Part shown: one piece after another, positions 1-11,479 of the stretch | Numbering within the stretch: the stretch's first letter is position 1 | Layout: each line of letters starts with the position of its first letter | From: Septoria linicola | Lineage: Eukaryota; Ascomycota; Dothideomycetes; Mycosphaerellales; Mycosphaerellaceae | Assembly: GCA_024114885.1 (NCBI GenBank) | Contig: CP099418.1 | Span: 4,712,001-4,776,000, forward strand | DNA: 64,000 nt | Direction: 5' to 3' | Made by a program: the position numbers and the translations under genes | Notes under the pieces: generated by a model | What the model was told of the DNA's origin: nothing | Database searches by the model: none | What the model saw: only the letters and a program-made list of their open reading frames with translations

Positions 1-640
1 GAAGGCCTAATAGGGTAAGGGCTAAGAGGTACGCTAGTTCGCTATAGAGCTAGGCTACTTAGAGTCTTAACTAGGCGACTATAGCGAAACGTAGCTAGTA
101 CGCTAGCTTCTTATAAAGTTAAAGCTAGCGCTTCGACGAGAGATTATTAAGAATTATACCGTGCCTAGTAAGCGCGCTAATTTAGTTACGTTAGTAAGGC
201 GCCTAGAGTAAGCCGATAGAGTAATTCCTATATAGTATAACTAGGGCGGAAGCTAGAGTAATAGGGACCGCGAGCGCGATACGTACTTAAAGCGTAAGCG
301 TATAGAGAGCGATACTCCTACGCGTAGACGCGATAATAGTCTAGGAGGGAATAGTACGCGTCGCTCTAGCGACAAAGATTCTACTCGCTCTATTATAGGC
401 TATAAGTATTTAGAATACTATAGCTATAAGTAGAAGGGGCATATTAGTACTAATTCTATCTACTTTAACTAGAGCGCCTAAGACGATAGTAAGAAGCTGT
501 TAGTACGTAAGGTTACTATAGAGACGCTAAAAAAAGAGAAGGTATTAGAGAAGGACTACGATCTCTAGATACCGAACTTAGTAGCGATATATACCTCTCT
601 ATATAAGTCGTAAATACGACTTATCTAGAGAGCGTAGTCG
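1..640 (+). pseudogene. gag 3' part with zinc knuckle, RIP-degraded
   Basis: A CCHC zinc knuckle of the nucleocapsid type is legible around 390-465. Its cysteine positions now read as tyrosine (TGT to TAT), while the glycine-histidine core (reading KGHIS) survives. The knuckle codons lie in a different frame from the downstream pol codons, offset in the way a -1 frameshift or an indel would give. The N-terminal part of gag is outside the window. The knuckle is the only diagnostic motif I can place. Confidence 0.7.
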
Positions 641-649
641 AGGCGTAAG

Positions 650-3600
650 ATAGGCTTAAGCTAGCCCGATTCCTCCTTAATAATACTACTAATATTAACG
701 TAGTGTTAAGATCCTTTGTCTTATAATACGATATTATAGCTCGAACTAATACCGCCTTACCCCTAGCTACCTTATTTACTAGAGAATTAGGGCATTATTA
801 TAGCGTATATTATATACGCGTGCGACTCGTAGACTCTATAGGAGTAGAGCGTATAGTAGGCGTAATCTTTTATACCTACGATATACTAACCTCTAATATA
901 ATCTTAGGTCGGCTATAGAGGCGTACTTATCGTATACGAGTCGATAGTAGCTCGGATAAGTAGACCTATAGCGATACTTTTAAAAACGTTAAGGTTAGGG
1001 AAGCCTATAAGTTTTTCAAGGACTTAAAGTATATACTAACTATATATATAGTAGTAATAAGTAAGATAGGCGAAGGCGAAGAGCTTAACCCTCTTCCCCC
1101 TAAGTTCTAATAGTTCTCTAATATTCTAAACTCGATAGAAGAGATAAGGAGCAAGCTAGTAGATAGCGTAGAGTATACGATTAAGCTACGCCTAGGTACT
1201 ATTCTACTATTTAGGCCGCTATACTACTAGTTAGGTAAGGAGCTAGAGGAATTAAAGAAGTACCTTACTATAGGCCTTAAGCACGATTAGATCGAGCGTA
1301 GCGTTAGCGAGGCGGGTACGCCTATCCTGTTTATACTAAAGAAAGATAGTAAACTAAGGCTATATATCGACTACTAAGGGTTAAACGAGATTACTATTAA
1401 GAATAGGTACCTACTCTCTCTAATTAGCGAGACGCTAGATAGGCTTATAGGAGCTATATAGTTTACGACTCTAGACCTTATAGATATATACTATCGGATT
1501 CGTATCAAGCCTAGCGATCGCTAGAAGACTACGTTCTATACGCGCTACGGCCACTTTTAGTACAAGGTGATACTATTTAGCCTAACTAACGCTCTAGCTA
1601 CGTTCTAGGCGTATATTAACCGTACTCTAGTAGGTCTAGTCGATACGTACTACGTAGTATACCTTAATAACATTCTTATCTATAGTAAGAGCCGCGCGGA
1701 CTACGTACGCGACGTATACGACGTACTTACGCGTCTCTAGAAGTTCGGACTCTATACTTAAAGAGCGAAGTATAAATTCTAGTAGAAGGAAGTCGATTTC
1801 CTAGGCTTCGTAGTAACTACCGGAGGGGTTATAATAGATCTACGTAGGATAGATATAATCGCGGCGTAGCTAACGCCTATAACGCTCGTAGAGGTTTAAT
1901 CCTTCCTTAGGTTTACTAATTTCTACTAGCGTTTCATTTTTAAATACTCTAGAGTAGTATCTCTACTTATAGCGTTGTCTAAGGGCGCCGTAGTAGGTAA
2001 GAAGCCTAGCCTACTTAAGTAGACCGTATAGGAGGAGTAGGCGTTTACTAAGTTAAAAAAGCGCTTTTCTATAGTACTACTACTAAGGCACTTTGACTCT
2101 ACGCTTAGGCTACGGGTCGAAAGCGACGCCTCTAATTACGTAATTACTATAATCCTTAGCTAACTCTTCGGGTCTAAATAGTACCCTATTATATTTATAT
2201 CTAGAAAGATAATTACTATAGAGTATAATTACAAGGTATACGATAAGGAGCTTCTTATAGTAGTTAAGACTTTTAAAGCGTAGAGGCCGTACCTCGAAGG
2301 CGCTCTATATACGATCGACGTACTAGTCGACTATACTAACCTTCGTAGGTTTATAGGCGTAAAGAAGTTAACTAGTAGGCAAGCCTATTAGGCTATATTC
2401 CTAGCCCTATTCGACTTCGTTATAACGTACTAGGCAGGTAAGCGAAACCTAGCCGATACGCTATCGAGGCGTAGCGATTACGCTAAGGAGGTAGTAGAGG
2501 TAACTAACCTACTACCTACCCTATAGACTAAGTTATAGCTATAGGACGATTAGAGTACGAGGGACGTAGGCGGACCGCTTATAGCTCGTATCTATACGAC
2601 TTATAAAGAATAGTATTCTTCGATAGAGAGAAGTACTAACTCTAACCTATAGTAGTAGTTCTTAACGCCTATATAAGTAGTAGGTATAATTACTAAGGGC
2701 GAAGAGCTATACGTAAATATCTTAGACTTAATCCTTAGATATACTCGCGCGCTAGTATAGGCTAAACTAAGTATAAGCGTAGTATACTCGTAAGCGATAA
2801 GTAATAGCGGCCGGTTCGAATAATATACTATAAGAGAGAGAAACCTCTAGGTAGACGATTTACTATATATACCTAAGGACTACGCCTTATAGACGTAGGT
2901 AATTCGTATATATTACGATAATGCCCTTATAGGCTATTTTAGTAAGGATAAGACTATCTCGCTAGTACGAAGGAAGTACTAGTAGCTAGAGATAACTAAG
3001 GATATCGTATAATACGTAGAATCCTATAGGAGTTACTAGAAAGTAAAAGCGTGTCGCTATCGACTATATAGCGAGCTAACTACGCTACCTATACCGGATC
3101 GTCTATTCTAAGAATTAACTTAGGATTTTATTATAGACCTTCTACTAAGTAAGCGAGGAGTATACGTATATAATACGATTCTAGTTATTATCGACCGATA
3201 TACGAAAATAGTTATCTTTGTACTAACTACGAAGAGGTATACTAGTAGTAACCTCGTAGGAGTCTTAATATTAGAAGTAATTAGGTATTATAGTATACCT
3301 ATAGGTATTATTAGCGATAGAGGGTCTATGTTTACGAGTTAGTTCTAGTCTGACTTCTACTACGAGGCGTATATAAAGCGTAAGCTAAGTATAGCGTTCT
3401 ATCCGTAAACGGACAGGTAAACTAAAAGAGCGAATTAGATACTTAAGACTTACCTACGTATCTACTACGTAGAGTAGTAAGATAACTAGGTAGACCTATT
3501 AGTACAAGCCGAGTTCGTATATAATAATAGTACGTATACGATATTAAAAATGTTACTATTTATAGTACTATATAGTTTTAATCTAGAGCTAGTAACGAGT

Positions 3601-4284
3601 AGGCGAGAAGCTTAGAGCGCGCTTCCTAAAAGGGAGGTACTAGCCGCTAAGGAAGCTATAGAAAGATTAAAGAAGAACTATAAGACGCTAAGTAAACGCT
3701 AGCGAGAAGTAAGTAAGGCGTAGGCTAGGTACTTTAATAATAGGTATTAGGCTAAGGAATATAAGGTCGGCGATATAGTCTTACTATCGATAAAGAACCT
3801 ACGATTAAAGGTCCTTTCGAAGAAGTTAGTAGATAAGTTTACTAGGCCTTTTAAGGTAATTAACGTAGTAGGGAAGTAGGCGTACCGCTTAGCCCTACTA
3901 CTAGACGCTCTTATCTATAACGTATTTTATATATCGCTTCTAGAACCTTAGAAGGGTAGCGAGACGTAGGTAGAGAGTATACTACTCGCGGACTACTAGG
4001 GTAAATAGGAAGTTAAGAAGATCCTTAGAACTCGAGTAAGAAAGAGCGTACGCTAGTACTTAATCTACTAGTAGGGCTAGCTTAAAGAGTACGACTAGTA
4101 GGAACCTAAAGAACATATTAGCGGCTATATAGTACTAGACGTATTCGAAGCGTAGCGCGTAAGCGGGCGCGTAGTAAGGTAGAAGCGCTAAGGCGCTAAT
4201 ACGCTAAGGTACTAATACGCTAAGGCACTAATATAGCGATACTAAGTACTAAGCGCTAAACCTATATATAGGGGCAAACTTTAA
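650..4284 (+). pseudogene. pol polyprotein (PR-RT-RH-IN-chromodomain), RIP-degraded
   Basis: One frame runs from the RT to a TAA at 4,282-4,284. RT catalytic box reads YLNNILIYS at about 1,660-1,686 (ancestral YLDD-type, Asp codons altered). RNase H reads KVYDKELL at about 2,233-2,256. An HHCC-like zinc region is near 2,905-3,060. The integrase core has its second Asp in SDRGSMF near 3,313-3,330, followed by a TD-type motif near 3,410. A chromodomain-like tail reads EPKEH near 4,102-4,116, placing the family with chromoviruses. The frame has many TAG/TAA codons, so no functional product is possible. Confidence 0.88.
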
Positions 4285-4465
4285 ATTTAAGAAGGTAAGA
4301 AAATCACTAAGGTATTTAAGATATATCGAAGCGTGAACTATATTATTTATATACGCCTACTAAGTAGGTCGTATAGTGCCTATAGGTAAAGAGTAAGAAT
4401 CTAACTATAGCCTATATAGGCGCGAGCGGAGTATAAGAGGCGTAGATAGGTAGTAAGCGAAGCGC

Positions 4466-5480
4466 TTATTTATCGTCTACGGAGAGCGCGTCGTCGCTAG
4501 CGTTTCCGCCGCTATCGACGCCCTCTACGTCCTTACCCTTATCCTCCTCTATCTCTACCTCCTCGTCGGACACTACGTCCTCTAATAGCTTACTCTCCTC
4601 CTAGTTACTACTCTCGAGGTAGGCCGCCTCTATAGTAGCGTCTAGAGCGTCGCTAGAGGCGCCTACTATACGGTTAGTCTACGAAGAGTATTAGTATCGT
4701 ATAAGGATCGTATAGGAAAAGCAGATATACCTCGTACTATAGCTCAAATATAGCTACTATAAAGTTAGACTAGCGCTAGGTCTCTACTAGACCGGCGACA
4801 GATATCGCGCTAGCTAGTAGCGAGGCGAGTACGCTCGCCTTACGTAGCGTATCCTAGCCGCTAACGGCTTTACCCTTATTACTAGTAAAGACCCTCTTAG
4901 AGGTCTTAATAGAGGTATAGAGGGCCTTTAGGCGGCGCTTTGCCTACTCTTTACGTATGCTTTTAGAGAGGGTCTCTAGCTACTCGTAGTAGTATAGTAC
5001 GTAGCGCGCCTACTACTTAAGGTTTCTATTAGTAATCCTCTTATAGGCGTAGTACTAGCGCTTATAGCGCTAGTACTTAACCTTCTAACTAGGCTTTATT
5101 ACCCTATCGCACGCCGGCTCGTCGTCTATACGTAGTCCGTTAGTAGTTAAAGCGTAGTTAAGGAGTATTCGAAGATCCGTACCGTCGTAGGTATACTTAA
5201 TATAGTAGAGGTAGATCTCGATATCGCCGTAGCCTCTAATATTATCGATAGTATAGAGTAGGCAGTTTAGGACTACGACTCGGGTACGCTTCGGTAGTAT
5301 TATACTTACGTTAGTAGTATAGTAATCGTATAGAGATACTAGCTTACTAAGGATATAGAAAATATTATATATATAGAAAGAAAGTCTAAGAGAGAGTTAG
5401 AAGAGTTTTTAAAGAATATGCTCGAGCCTAGCGACGTAGTCGCTATAGTAGAGATTATGTTACTACGTAAACGTAAACAT
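4466..5480 (-). pseudogene. antisense reading frame between pol and 3' LTR (Ty3-1)
   Basis: On the minus strand a protein-like frame, interrupted only by RIP-type stops, runs from about 5,480 to about 4,690. It includes a very basic stretch (KSIRKEQAKRRLK near 4,950) and a small-residue hydrophobic patch. A strongly acidic block then follows to a TAA at 4,466-4,468, but in another frame, so a frameshift or an intron separates the two. The same arrangement is kept in Ty3-3. It converges tail to tail with pol, about 180 bp apart. I do not recognise the protein and the start codon is undetermined. Antisense frames at this position are known from plant Ty3 elements such as Grande. Confidence 0.6.
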
Positions 5481-5639
5481 GTATAGTAACTTTTTACTTT
5501 ATAGCGCGTATTTACGTAATACGCTAAGAGTCCGTAGGTATAACGCGTTAGAGACGCGATAAGCGTAGAATATATAAAGTATATTATAAAGACTAAATAG
5601 GTAGCCTAGAATATAACCTATTAAGTAAGGGTGTCGCTA

Positions 5640-5844
5640 AGGGTAGCTCCCTTAGGGAGAGGAGATAGTTATAAGAGCTAGGTAAGGTTAAAGGCTAAGA
5701 CCCGCCTTAGGCTCGTAGGCTTAGCGTATAGTATAATTATAGTACGCGTATATATCTGAAAGGAGGCAAGAATTAGTCTTACGATATCCTAATAGTCTTA
5801 TTAGGAGAGCGCTCTATATATTACTATATACCTCTTTTATAAGA
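5640..5844 (+). repeat. 3' LTR of Ty3-1 (right part; left boundary uncertain)
   Basis: The stretch is shared with 31,375-31,541 (inverted), about 34,090-34,293 and 44,483-44,571. The end is fixed by comparison with the copia insertion site at 34,293/40,591, where the LTR terminus is split cleanly. The LTR start cannot be placed because no copy in the window has both LTRs intact. Confidence 0.65.
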
Positions 5845-6355
5845 AGCTATTTTTCGTCTTTTCTTTAAGGAATCTTATCTAGATAGTTCTTATATTAGAC
5901 TTCGAATAGGCGAGGTAGAAGGCGAAAGCGCCGGTCTTAATAAGCGCTTAGGCGTTAAAGAACGCTAGAAAGAGAAAGTCTTATTCTTTATACGCGAGAG
6001 AGAAAGAGAACGTCTTTAAATAGTCGTATTAGTAGCTTAGGGCGATATAAAGCGCGTAACTAGTAATAAGTAACTTGAATAGCGAGGAGGGTTAGGCGTA
6101 TAACCGGTTATAGAGTTTTCTATTATATTAGTTACTACTCACGTATATAAACAGCTATATAGCGTTACTAGGTAGTAACGAAAGATAAGAATCGAACTTA
6201 ATAGAAGTAAGGCTCTATAGTAACTAATTAATAGTTAATAAGGAAGAAGAGATCGTTTAGAGCGTAAAAGTAGTCTAATTATATACCTTATCGTAGTAGC
6301 GTAACTACTATTAGGATTAGGGGTCTATATATAGAGCTTAGTTATATAAGGTTTT

Positions 6356-6378
6356 AGTTATCGTTTAAAAAGATAACT
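6356..6378. repeat. 23-bp near-palindrome, 3' of pol (B1)
   Basis: The 23-mer begins AGTTATCG and ends GATAACT around a TTTAAAA core. Nearly the same sequence occurs at 11,456-11,478 and 14,593-14,615, and in B2 at 21,179-21,201, 24,130-24,152 and 27,266-27,288. Confidence 0.75.
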
Positions 6379-7074
6379 AAAAGTTCACTTTACCTTAACG
6401 CTTCCGTAGCTATCGTATACTACTAACGCTACTACTAACTACTATAGTATATACCTTACTATCGCTAATAAGGACTAAGACTTAGATACTATCGTCGTTA
6501 CTCCTACTAACTTAAAAGAGCTTTATTTTTATATACCTAGTCGACTTACTAGATCGCGCTTTCTATATCGTAAGAGACTACTAGCGCTATAATTAATAGC
6601 TAGAAAGGAGCTATTAGAGCCGTTATTACTAAGGATTTAAGCTTCTCTACTTTTATATAGGCTAAAAACCTTAAACTTTAAGAATTCTCTATTAGAAACT
6701 AATATTTTTAGCGATTCCTTTAGTTAGGCGAAAATTAGTAGTAAAAGGACCTTTAGGACAGACAATTATTATCTTACTTTACCGATCGGTAATAGAAAAG
6801 GGCTCTAGAAAGATAGATCGTAGTACTAACCTTAGAAATCGCTAGTAGAAAAGAGCTTCGAGAGTATAGATCTAGCTTAGATTTTAAGACCTAGTAGTAG
6901 AAAGTAGCTTAGGATAGCTAACTTTTATAGTAATAGTAGGCTTAGGACTTAGAAAAAGGAGTAGGATAGTAGGTTAGCTAGTAGATATAAAGTCTATATT
7001 TAAAAGTTAAGCTTAAGAGAGTAACTAGCTATATAGATACTTATCTTAGCTATAGAAAACAGCGTCGAGATAGT

Positions 7075-7330
7075 TAGGATTAGCTAGATTTCTACTAATC
7101 TAGTAAAAGAGAAGCTTAAGAAGCTTAGATTAGAGCTCGATAATAGTTTTAGGAATAAAAGAAGTACTTAGGATAGCTAAGATTTAGCTAGATTTCTACT
7201 AGTCTAGTAAATTATAAGCTTAGGAAGCTCTAATTAGAGCTTAATAGTAGCTTTAGGACTAAGAGAAGCGCTTAGGAAGGTTAGATTAGAGCTCTAGGAA
7301 TAAAAGAAGCGCTCGAGATAGTATAGACTT
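7075..7330. repeat. imperfect tandem repeats downstream of integrase (B1)
   Basis: Units of roughly 115 bp recur two to three times, each with TAGCTAGATTTCTACTA and an AAGAGAAGCGCTTAGGA-like end. The same array at 21,900-22,025 in B2 is where that copy's internal deletion starts. Confidence 0.65.
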
Positions 7331-7559
7331 AGGAAGATTAGCTCTTTTTATAGTAGAGGCTAGGCTTTAGTAGCTAGATCTTAGCTTATACCTCTAATTA
7401 AGTATCGCCTATCGAATTTCTACTTCTTTAGCTCTACTAGGCTAGCTTTAGCCTTTAGCTTACTAAGTCTTCTACTTCCTTTTTAAGCTCTATTAGTAGC
7501 TAGCGTATATAACTCTTCCTTTCTTCTTAAGTTATTACTAATAGCTTACTAATAAAGAT

Positions 7560-10500
7560 CTATAGATACTTATACCTAGGTAGAAGTCCTAGTTCTATAA
7601 CCTTCTCTATCGGTAGCGGTACTTCTTCTAGTTTAACCTAATCTAGAACTAGCTTTAGGTTTTCTTATAGAAAGATATATTTCTTAAGATCTATCCTCTT
7701 ATAGATATACTCTCGTTTTAAGCTATCTAGTTCCTTAAGCTTATATAATACACCTCTCTATAATACTTTAGATACTCTAAAAAAGCCTTCCTATCTAAAC
7801 GTAAGCTTATAAGAGAAGCTAGTTTTTAACTTAGAGTAGTATACTAATACGAGATCTTTTTCCTTTAATATAGTAAGGTCTATATAGCGATATTTATCGA
7901 AGTACGCCTTGTTCTGTTCTCGGAGACGCTATTAATATAGTCGTCCTTCTTCTATAGTCGTTTCTATAGCTTCTAGAGCTTAAGCTCGAATCGTAAGAAG
8001 CTCTACTCTAGTCTTAACCTTACCCTAATCTATAATCTAGAAGGTATAGTATTCTAGCTCGATTAGTAGTACTACGTTACGCCTAATTATTACCTCTAAT
8101 AGTATTAGGCTAGTAGTAGAGACTATTATCGTTCTCTCTACTTATAGAACTACTAGAATATAGTTACGAATCGTATAAAGGCCGCTATTAGAGAGCTTTA
8201 AGTAAGCGTCTAATATTGTCTTATAGCTGACTTTAACGACAGCGTTAGACTAAAGGTAGTATAGCGAAATATTAATACGTTTAATACTATACGATAGTAG
8301 TAGCTTCTCTACGTTACTAAGGTTAGTCTTATAGTTATCGAGGATAACTTCTATAGCGGTACTCTACTAGTAAAAGATCTCTTCCTATATAAACCTTACT
8401 ATCTATACTAAGGAGATACTCTTCGCTAGGTACTAGAATATACGTACTTCTAGCTAGCGCGATAGAGATTCGCGTATAACTATTAGCGAACAGTTCTTCG
8501 AGACATATAAGCCGTCGATATACTACCTCTAGCCGACCGTAACCTAGAGCGGGATTTATAGTTCTCTAGGTACCTATCGTCTATACCGAAGACTATAAAT
8601 AGTATACTACTAAATAGCGAGCGAGATCTAAGCCTAGACTCTATCCTACTACTATTGTTTCTAGATAAGATTATACGTCTATTTAGCGCTATAATGACCG
8701 TTCTTATAATAGTATACCTTAATAATACGAGCTCGCGCTTCGAGTTTATTAATAACTCGCTATAGGGGTCTAGCTACTCGCTCTTAGCGCTAGAGCTAGT
8801 TATTCTTAATATAAAATAGCCGACACTTCTTCCTTAACCGCTTATACTCGTTATTAGAAACTCTCTTAGGTCTTTATATCTATATAAGTACGAAAGCGAT
8901 ATTTATTAACTCCTAAGAGTAGATCCTATTAATTATAGATAGCTCGCTCTAAATTACCTATATAGAGAAAGCGTTAACGTAAAAGGTATCGAAGAATTAC
9001 TTATTAATTATTAGATCTACGTCTTCTTCCTATTCTATAGCCTCTATATCTTTAAGCGTAATAGGCTTCCTTAATAATAAATCTAGAGCTATATACTTCT
9101 TACTAGGAATATATATAACGTTAAAGTCGAAGAGGTAGATCTATACTAGCTAGCGCGTTATTACTATATTCGGCAAATTAGAGGTAGCCTTATTAAGCTA
9201 GTAAACGAGGGTATTTATATTAATCTCTAGTTAGAAGTATACTTCGAACAGCTATAGTTTTAGCTTCTTTAATACCTTTAGTATACTAAGGTATTCGCGC
9301 TTTCTAGTATCGTACTTAACCTCTACTAGGTTAAATAGGCCGGACTTATATCGAACTAGATAGTAGAGAAGTAGCTCGTCTCGATTATATTAGGAAAGTA
9401 TATATCCCTAACCTTTACTACTCGAATCTATACCTACGATAATAAGTCCTACTCCTTCTCTAAAGTTAAGAGTAACTAGGGCTAGGGCTAAAACTAGTAC
9501 CTTTAAGACGATATCTTTAGCTAGTTAGTATTCGGTAGTCTATTAAAACTTAGTATCCTTCTATAAGAGTTTAAAGAATAGAGTAAGGATAATCGTAAAA
9601 CCTTTAACCTAGACGTAGTAGTACGTAACTACGCTAAGGAAGATTCGAACCTTCTTTTAATTCTCTAGCGTCGGCTATTTCTTAATCTTCGCTACTCTCG
9701 CGAAGTCTAGATAGCGACTATTAATACTAGTAAGGTAGCTAACGATTACTAACTGTTCGTAATAGAGCTATAGCTTATTAAAAGCTACTATTATATTAGC
9801 TCGTTCTATGTTATAGAGAACGTCGTCTATAGCTATAATATATTTAATAACGTAATAGTAGAGGCTAGGTTTAACCTCTTTACTATCGTACTTCGTCTTA
9901 GGCTCTTTAATACCGATATTATTAAGGAACGGCCGTACCTTATACGAGATATACTCTATAAGCACTTAATTAATAATACGAACGAACTAGGTAATAGAAT
10001 TCGTAGCTCCTTATAGTAACGTTATCTACTATAATAGTCCTAGTAGTAAGTCGAAGCCTATAAGGTCTCTATATAATTTATCGAGTAGGATTTAGTTATA
10101 TCTAGAGAAGATATTAACTAACGAGGCTAGCGCGTAACCGGTAAAGTCCTTAGAGAAACCCTTAGCGTCGAGTAGTAAGTTCGAATCTCTTACGGTAACT
10201 TGATTAAACTTCTAAGCTACGTTAATTAACTAATACTTCTTTAGCTTATCTACCTCTATCTTCTTACTAATAAGGAAGTATAGGTTTCGATAGGCACTAT
10301 AATATAGCTTAAGAGTTCTAGCTTAGATTCGTTGTCTTAGTATATCCTCTACGATATATCGTAGAGATAGGTTTAGCTTAAAGCCTAGATACTACTATAG
10401 CTCGTAAGGAACTATCTAAATCTTCTATAGTAGAGTAATATTAGGATTAATTTAGCCTAAATATATAAAGTCCTATATAAAGGTAGCTTCTCGATTCCTT

Positions 10501-11450
10501 AGTATATAGTATAACAAATCTAGCTCCTTTAGTAGTAGCTCTATACTAGGTTTAAACTTTATAAGCCGTTCGAGTATAAGACGTAATCTAGGCTCGATCG
10601 TCGAGAACCTCTTAGTTAGGTACTTACTATTATAAGGTCTAGTACTAGGTAGTATAGCTGCTTTCTTCTTAATATAAGTCCGTCGCTAGTCCTTCGACCC
10701 GCTAGGGTTTAAGCTATTAGTTATAGTAATATCGGCATTTACTAGTTTAATCTTGTTAGTAACTCGCTTATAAAGAGTATAGGCGCTAATATAATTATCT
10801 AGCTTCTACTACCTCGTAGCTTCTTTATTATAAGCTCTCTCTACTACTATATTAATAGCGGCTAAGATAACATACGTCTCTTCGCTAAGCTCGTCGTCTA
10901 CTTTATCGGAAATAACCTCGTCGTAGGGTCTAGGTTCTTAGATAGCTAGCTCCGCCTCTCTAAGCTTCCTATAGGTAATTATTAAGTATTCGCTTCTATA
11001 ATTCGAACCCTAGCTCGATTAAGACACTAATATAGTATCGTTAAAACTATACCTAATACCCTAGTATAAGTCTCGCTCGCTAGTACAAGCTAGCTTAGCT
11101 TCGCTAGTAGCTAGTAAAAGCTTCTTAAGTCGACTATTTTAGCTAAATTTAGCGATATTACCTTCGACGGCTACTACTACGAGATAGTTATACTATATTT
11201 AAGTCTAGCTATAATTAACCTATCTTAATAGTTCGAGCTACTATTATAGAGAGGTACTTTGTCTAATTAAGTTAGCTATAAAATAGTCTCTAAAGTAAAT
11301 TACCTTTATATACGACAACTACTACGTAAGGTAGTTAAAGACTTAATTCTCTAGGAGTTTAGGGCTATCGGTAACTATAAACGAATACTAGTACTAATCG
11401 CTTATCTATCTATACTACTAGTATAGTTTGAAGTATAGTATAGGAGGTAT
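7560..11450 (-). pseudogene. element B1 pol: RT, RNase H, integrase, RIP-degraded
   Basis: Minus-strand reading gives an RT segment at 9,768-9,965 that has stayed open for 65 codons and reads RPFLNNIG...KTKYDSKEV, the conserved region just after the RT catalytic box in a large fungal gypsy lineage. RNase H follows near 9,230-9,500 (GIDSS, then a KSGLFN block). Integrase occupies about 8,950-7,690 and its C-terminal barrel reads DLVLVYYSKLK near 7,860. Stops are TAA/TAG only. Pol is in the same orientation as gag upstream and as the third frame of copy B2 downstream. Confidence 0.8.
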
Positions 11451-11455
11451 AACGT

Positions 11456-11478
11456 AATTATCGTTTAAAAAGATAACT
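11456..11478. repeat. 23-bp near-palindrome inside gag-pol (B1)
   Basis: Unlike the other two positions in this copy, here the repeat sits inside a coherent coding frame, between protease and RT. Its left arm has AATTATCG in place of AGTTATCG. Confidence 0.65.
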
Positions 11479-11479
11479 A

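Larger units (their letters stand above)
1..5844 (+). mobile_element. Ty3/gypsy chromodomain retrotransposon, copy Ty3-1 (5' end outside window)
   Basis: Order on the plus strand is gag zinc knuckle, protease region, reverse transcriptase, RNase H, integrase, chromodomain, antisense frame, 3' LTR. Base 1 corresponds to about 30,672 of the reverse copy Ty3-2, so roughly 0.7 kb of gag plus the 5' LTR lie outside the window. It abuts element B1 at 5,844/5,845. Of the three copies this one is the least mutated: several CA, TG and GCG positions kept here are TA or GTA in Ty3-3. Confidence 0.9.

Noticed and set aside
7075..7330. CRISPR-like array
   Set aside because: Units are long, imperfect and lack spacers; this is a eukaryotic retroelement.
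9768..9965. Open 65-codon frame as a small gene
   Set aside because: It is the RT region of element B1 that happens to lack CAA/CAG/TGG codons; same for 22,442-22,639.
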